Position numbers and translations under genes: made by a program
In this document: piece by piece, positions 7,378 to 9,377 of the stretch
How positions within the stretch are numbered: position 1 is the first letter of the stretch
How the letters are laid out: each line of letters opens with the position of its first letter
The notes under the pieces: model-generated
Seen by the model: the letters and a program-made list of their open reading frames with translations, nothing else
Database searches by the model: none
What the model was told of the DNA's origin: nothing
Assembly: GCA_028696755.1 (NCBI GenBank)
Contig: JAQVGK010000101.1
Location: 1-9,377 of the forward strand
Reading direction: 5' to 3'
Source of the DNA: Bacteroidales bacterium
Lineage (GTDB): Bacteria > Bacteroidota > Bacteroidia > Bacteroidales > ML635J-15
DNA: 9,377 nt

Positions 7378-7438
7378 CGATTACCGATTACCAATTTTAC
7401 TGACCACCGATTACAAATTTTTACCGATTACCGATCAC
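7378..7438. repeat. Cluster of CGATTAC / ACCGATTAC repeats
   Basis: The heptamer CGATTAC starts at 7378, 7385, 7408 and 7425, and a variant CGATCAC at 7432. At a larger scale, an imperfect repeat of 32-33 nt with period 23 covers 7383-7414 and 7406-7438. Its two copies overlap by nine bases (ACCGATTAC), and each reads ACCGATTAC, then an A/T-rich AATTTT core, then further CGAT-type units. Neither 7 nor 23 is a multiple of three, which argues against a coding repeat. It fills the centre of the 230-nt convergent gap between the Fic and acyltransferase genes. Function is unknown. Protein-binding sites, a remnant of an inserted element, or slippage products are all possible. Confidence 0.75.
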
Positions 7439-7475
7439 CTTAAATGATTTTAGTTCTGACATAGCACCCAAATAA

Positions 7476-8381
7476 TTACTTATTCTTAATACTTTTCCCA
7501 GGATTTCCAACAATAACATCATTGTCTTCTACATCTTTTAAAACAACAGCACCAAGTCCAACTAATGTATTGTTACCAACTTTTTTCTGATTAAGTATTG
7601 AAACAGAAGGACTAATCCATGAATTTTCGCCAATAACAACGCTACCTGCAACCATTGCATTTGCAATAACCACAGAATTTCGCATAACTTTTACACCATG
7701 AGCAATGTGAACGAGATTATCCACTTTTACATTTTCTTCGAGGATTGTACTTCCCAAAACAGCTCTGTCTATACAAGTATTATTGCCAATTTCGACAAAA
7801 TCTTCCAGAACAACATTTCCAAGATGTGGAATTAGTTGAAACTCACCGTTTTCATCCTTTTCGTAACCAAAACCGGTTCCTCCAATTGTGCAATTACACC
7901 CTATTTTAACATTTTTTCCGATAATAGTTGACTTCAGAATTGTGGAATTATGTAAAATTTCGCAGTTATCTCCAATAGAGCATCCCTCCTCAATAACAAC
8001 ATTATCGCCAATAACAACATTTTTTCCAATCTTTACCGATGCATGAATTGTCGATTTTAATGAAATTCCAGCATCTCTCGTTTCCATAAAAAACTGAGTA
8101 AGAATCTGCCTAAACGAATTTCTAGGATTATCGACGATAATATAGTTGCATTCAGGCTGTATTAAGCTTTGGTTTTCGAGAATACTTTTACCAATAATAA
8201 TTGTTCCTTTATGAATGTCTGTGAGTTTTGATAAGTTTTTATCATTACACCAGCACAAGTCTTCGTGATTTTTTCCCGCATCGTTTAGCGAAACAACATT
8301 AGTAACAATGCTACTTTTTCCACTTACAAAACTAATTAGGTTGCAAGTTTTAAGAATATCTTCAATCTTTATTTTCTTCAT
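7476..8381 (-). CDS. LpxD-like hexapeptide N-acyltransferase
   Basis: This 301-residue left-handed beta-helix acyltransferase resembles LpxD. Residues 1-105 resemble the LpxD uridine-binding domain (segments [14 protein letters not shown] at 81-94 and FF at 97-98). The hexapeptide coil runs from about 112 to 280, with the LpxD landmarks GFGY (170-173), CIDR (203-206) and [10 protein letters not shown] (221-230); H228 aligns with the catalytic histidine of E. coli LpxD. It differs from housekeeping LpxD (about 340 residues). The GGxxGxxGH stretch is replaced by WISPSVSIL (255-263), and the end is VGNPGK (291-296) as in sugar O/N-acetyltransferases, with no long C-terminal helix. It begins 2 nt after the deacetylase stop, so the two are surely cotranslated. 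Inference: it re-acylates the amino group of a UDP-sugar exposed by that deacetylase. The acyl donor (acyl-CoA or acyl-ACP) is not readable. Confidence 0.82.
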   Translation of the reverse strand: MKKIKIEDILKTCNLISFVSGKSSIVTNVVSLNDAGKNHEDLCWCNDKNLSKLTDIHKGTIIIGKSILENQSLIQPECNYIIVDNPRNSFRQILTQFFMETRDAGISLKSTIHASVKIGKNVVIGDNVVIEEGCSIGDNCEILHNSTILKSTIIGKNVKIGCNCTIGGTGFGYEKDENGEFQLIPHLGNVVLEDFVEIGNNTCIDRAVLGSTILEENVKVDNLVHIAHGVKVMRNSVVIANAMVAGSVVIGENSWISPSVSILNQKKVGNNTLVGLGAVVLKDVEDNDVIVGNPGKSIKNK

Positions 8382-8383
8382 AG

Positions 8384-9019
8384 CTAAAAAATCCAGCGAA
8401 CGACTTCGAATGACACGGCAAATGATTTACCGATTTGCACACCACGGCTCTTAGCAAGTGAAAAAATAAATTCACGCGAAATGTAATCACGACCTGCTTG
8501 CGACTTGTACATTTCGAGAGCCTTACATTTTTGCTCGATATGTTTTTGTTCAAGACTTACAAAGCTTGTTGTATTAAAAGTGAGATTATTCCAAATAAGT
8601 TCATATCCAAGAACTGTTGTGGTTTTGAAAGCTCTTAATCCTTCTTGCGCAACAGTGTTGTGATCTTGATGAATGTCGTGTAAAGATGGCATTAGAACGA
8701 GATCGGGCTTTACATTGCTTCGTAAATAAATCAGCTTCTCAAGAATATCCTGGCGTTCGTAGTTGAGATGACGAACTCTATAATCGTAAATAATTAAATT
8801 TTCAGATTTTATTCCAAGTTCGCTAGTTGCCGCCCTCACTTCTGTTTTAAGAATATCACTTGGCAGATGTGCTGGGACCGATTCGGCAGCAGTAGAAAAT
8901 GCCACATAAAAAACATCAGCGTTTTGTTCAACAAAGCGAGCTATTGTTCCACCAGCGCCTAATTCACCATCGTCGGTATGTGGCGCTAATACAAGTATTC
9001 TTTTAAATGCAGAAGTCAT
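8384..9019 (-). CDS. PIG-L family zinc-dependent N-deacetylase
   Basis: This 211-residue protein belongs to the PIG-L/LmbE family (MshB, BshB and GPI-GlcNAc deacetylases), which removes N-acetyl groups from GlcNAc-like sugars. The metal motif is [13 protein letters not shown] (12-24), with H14 and D17 as expected zinc ligands and D16 as general base. The usual HPDDE here reads HTDDGE. The third ligand is expected to be H120 in [10 protein letters not shown] (114-123). I chose the ATG at 9019 (MTSAF). The alternative at 9046 adds nine residues, but the promoter element 9033-9040 lies inside that extension, so an mRNA starting there could not include it. It is the first gene of a unit with the LpxD-like gene 2 nt downstream, and diverges from the aminotransferase gene. 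No signal peptide is seen, so it is cytoplasmic. Substrate inferred: a nucleotide-linked or lipid-linked N-acetyl sugar. Confidence 0.88.
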   Translation of the reverse strand: MTSAFKRILVLAPHTDDGELGAGGTIARFVEQNADVFYVAFSTAAESVPAHLPSDILKTEVRAATSELGIKSENLIIYDYRVRHLNYERQDILEKLIYLRSNVKPDLVLMPSLHDIHQDHNTVAQEGLRAFKTTTVLGYELIWNNLTFNTTSFVSLEQKHIEQKCKALEMYKSQAGRDYISREFIFSLAKSRGVQIGKSFAVSFEVVRWIF

Positions 9020-9032
9020 ATATTTTTTTTTA

Positions 9033-9060
9033 CAAAAATAACGCAATTTTTAGAACAGTT
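9033..9060 (-). promoter_or_regulatory. Promoter of the deacetylase/acyltransferase unit
   Basis: On the minus strand, AACTGTTC (9060-9053) is followed after 12 nt by TATTTTTG (9040-9033), a TAnnTTTG match ending 13 nt before the chosen ATG. The same octamer occurs on the plus strand at 9108-9115 in the facing promoter, so the divergent region 9020-9149 is roughly symmetrical. A common regulator or promoter architecture is possible. Confidence 0.5.
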
Positions 9061-9107
9061 CATAATTTGTTTCTCGAAAATAATTGAATGCTTTGCATAG
9101 TTTTCAC

Positions 9108-9132
9108 AACTGTTCAAAAAATAATAACTTTG
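9108..9132 (+). promoter_or_regulatory. Promoter of the DegT-family aminotransferase gene
   Basis: TAACTTTG (9125-9132) followed by C fits TAnnTTTG and lies 17 nt before the ATG at 9150. AACTGTTC (9108-9115) begins 17 nt upstream of it. The whole block is 21/25 identical to the Fic promoter block at 6422-6446. TTTT at 9101-9104 is the only candidate for a -33 element (20 nt away). Confidence 0.55.
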
Positions 9133-9149
9133 CATAAAAAAAATAAACA

Positions 9150-9377
9150 ATGTCAAAATACATTTCTAAATTAAAATCAGAAATATCGAAATATCTTTTA
9201 ACAGATGAGATATTCTTCCACTACAAGGGCAGAGTATCGCTTTATGCTGTTTTAAAGGCGATGGGCGTTGGTTCTGGCGACGAGGTGATTATTCCAGCTT
9301 ATACCTGCGTTGTGGTTCCAAACCCAATTATTTATTTAGGTGCTAAACCTATTTATGTTGAGATTGATGAGAAAAGC
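9150..9377 (+). CDS. DegT/DnrJ/EryC1/StrS aminotransferase, N-terminal fragment
   Basis: The frame is open for 76 codons from the ATG and is cut by the window end, with no stop. The translation begins MSKYISKLKS and contains GRVSLYAVLKAMGVGSGDEV (about 28-47), then IIPAYTCVVVPNPIIYLGAKP (split by eye around 48-68) and IYVEID. This is the N-terminal pattern of PLP-dependent sugar aminotransferases of the DegT family, which place an amino group on a keto-sugar nucleotide. The Schiff-base lysine lies beyond the window and cannot be checked. The start is supported by the promoter element 17 nt upstream. It faces the deacetylase/acyltransferase unit, consistent with joint production of an N-acylated amino sugar. 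Some members of this family are not sugar-specific, so the exact substrate is open. Confidence 0.85.
   Translation, partial: MSKYISKLKSEISKYLLTDEIFFHYKGRVSLYAVLKAMGVGSGDEVIIPAYTCVVVPNPIIYLGAKPIYVEIDEKS

Noticed and set aside
7378..7438. CRISPR array
   Set aside because: The repeats are 7-9 nt or overlapping 32-33-nt copies without unique spacers, and no cas genes are present.
7256..7447. Stop-free plus-strand frame through the CGATTAC repeats
   Set aside because: It has no ATG or promoter, the repeat periods of 7 and 23 are not multiples of three, and the translation resembles nothing recognisable.
7476..8381. Housekeeping LpxD of lipid A synthesis
   Set aside because: It is shorter than usual, lacks the GGxxGxxGH segment and the C-terminal helix, and sits in a surface-glycan locus next to a PIG-L gene, not with lpxC, fabZ or lpxA.
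8362..8553. 63-codon minus-strand frame overlapping the deacetylase/acyltransferase junction
   Set aside because: It is an out-of-frame shadow of the deacetylase gene, whose C-terminal part is recognisable in the other frame.

Overview
The window looks like part of a surface-polysaccharide (O-antigen or capsule type) biosynthesis locus from a member of the Bacteroidota. The DNA is AT-rich. Shine-Dalgarno sequences are not evident. Almost every transcription unit is preceded, 13-25 nt upstream of its start codon, by a match to the TAnnTTTG -7 element typical of Bacteroides/Flavobacterium promoters (seven copies, listed individually). The proteins are of Bacteroidota type by recognition only; no database search was run.

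Layout, left to right. (1) Positions 1-159 are non-coding, with a small palindromic direct repeat and a minus-strand promoter that probably drives a gene lying off the left edge. (2) A minus-strand pair, read from about 2340 down to 160: a Wzx-type polysaccharide flippase, then an AAC(3)-family N-acetyltransferase only 4 nt downstream. (3) Divergent from it, a plus-strand pair: a secreted M28 zinc peptidase with a PA-domain insert, whose stop codon overlaps the start of a GT4 glycosyltransferase (TAATG). (4) A second, WbuB-like GT4 glycosyltransferase with its own promoter. (5) A stand-alone Fic-domain protein (probable AMP transferase with an N-terminal inhibitory motif), again with its own promoter. 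(6) A 230-nt convergent gap holding a cluster of CGATTAC repeats. (7) A minus-strand pair 2 nt apart: a PIG-L type deacetylase followed by an LpxD-like hexapeptide acyltransferase. (8) Divergent from that, the first 76 codons of a DegT/DnrJ/EryC1/StrS sugar aminotransferase running off the right edge.

Probable joint role (inference): the aminotransferase, deacetylase and acyltransferases tailor amino-sugar precursors. The two GT4 enzymes assemble a lipid-linked repeat unit. The flippase moves it across the inner membrane. The deacetylase/LpxD-like pair resembles the LpxC/LpxD logic of removing an acetyl group and attaching another acyl group, here moved into a surface-glycan locus. The peptidase and the Fic protein are not obvious glycan enzymes and may be passengers or regulators.

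The most notable non-genic signals are the interleaved CGATTAC/ACCGATTAC repeat cluster at 7378-7438, and an upstream element (AACTGT followed by TC or AC) shared by the Fic, aminotransferase and deacetylase promoters. I did not find a clearly new multi-gene defence or mobile system.
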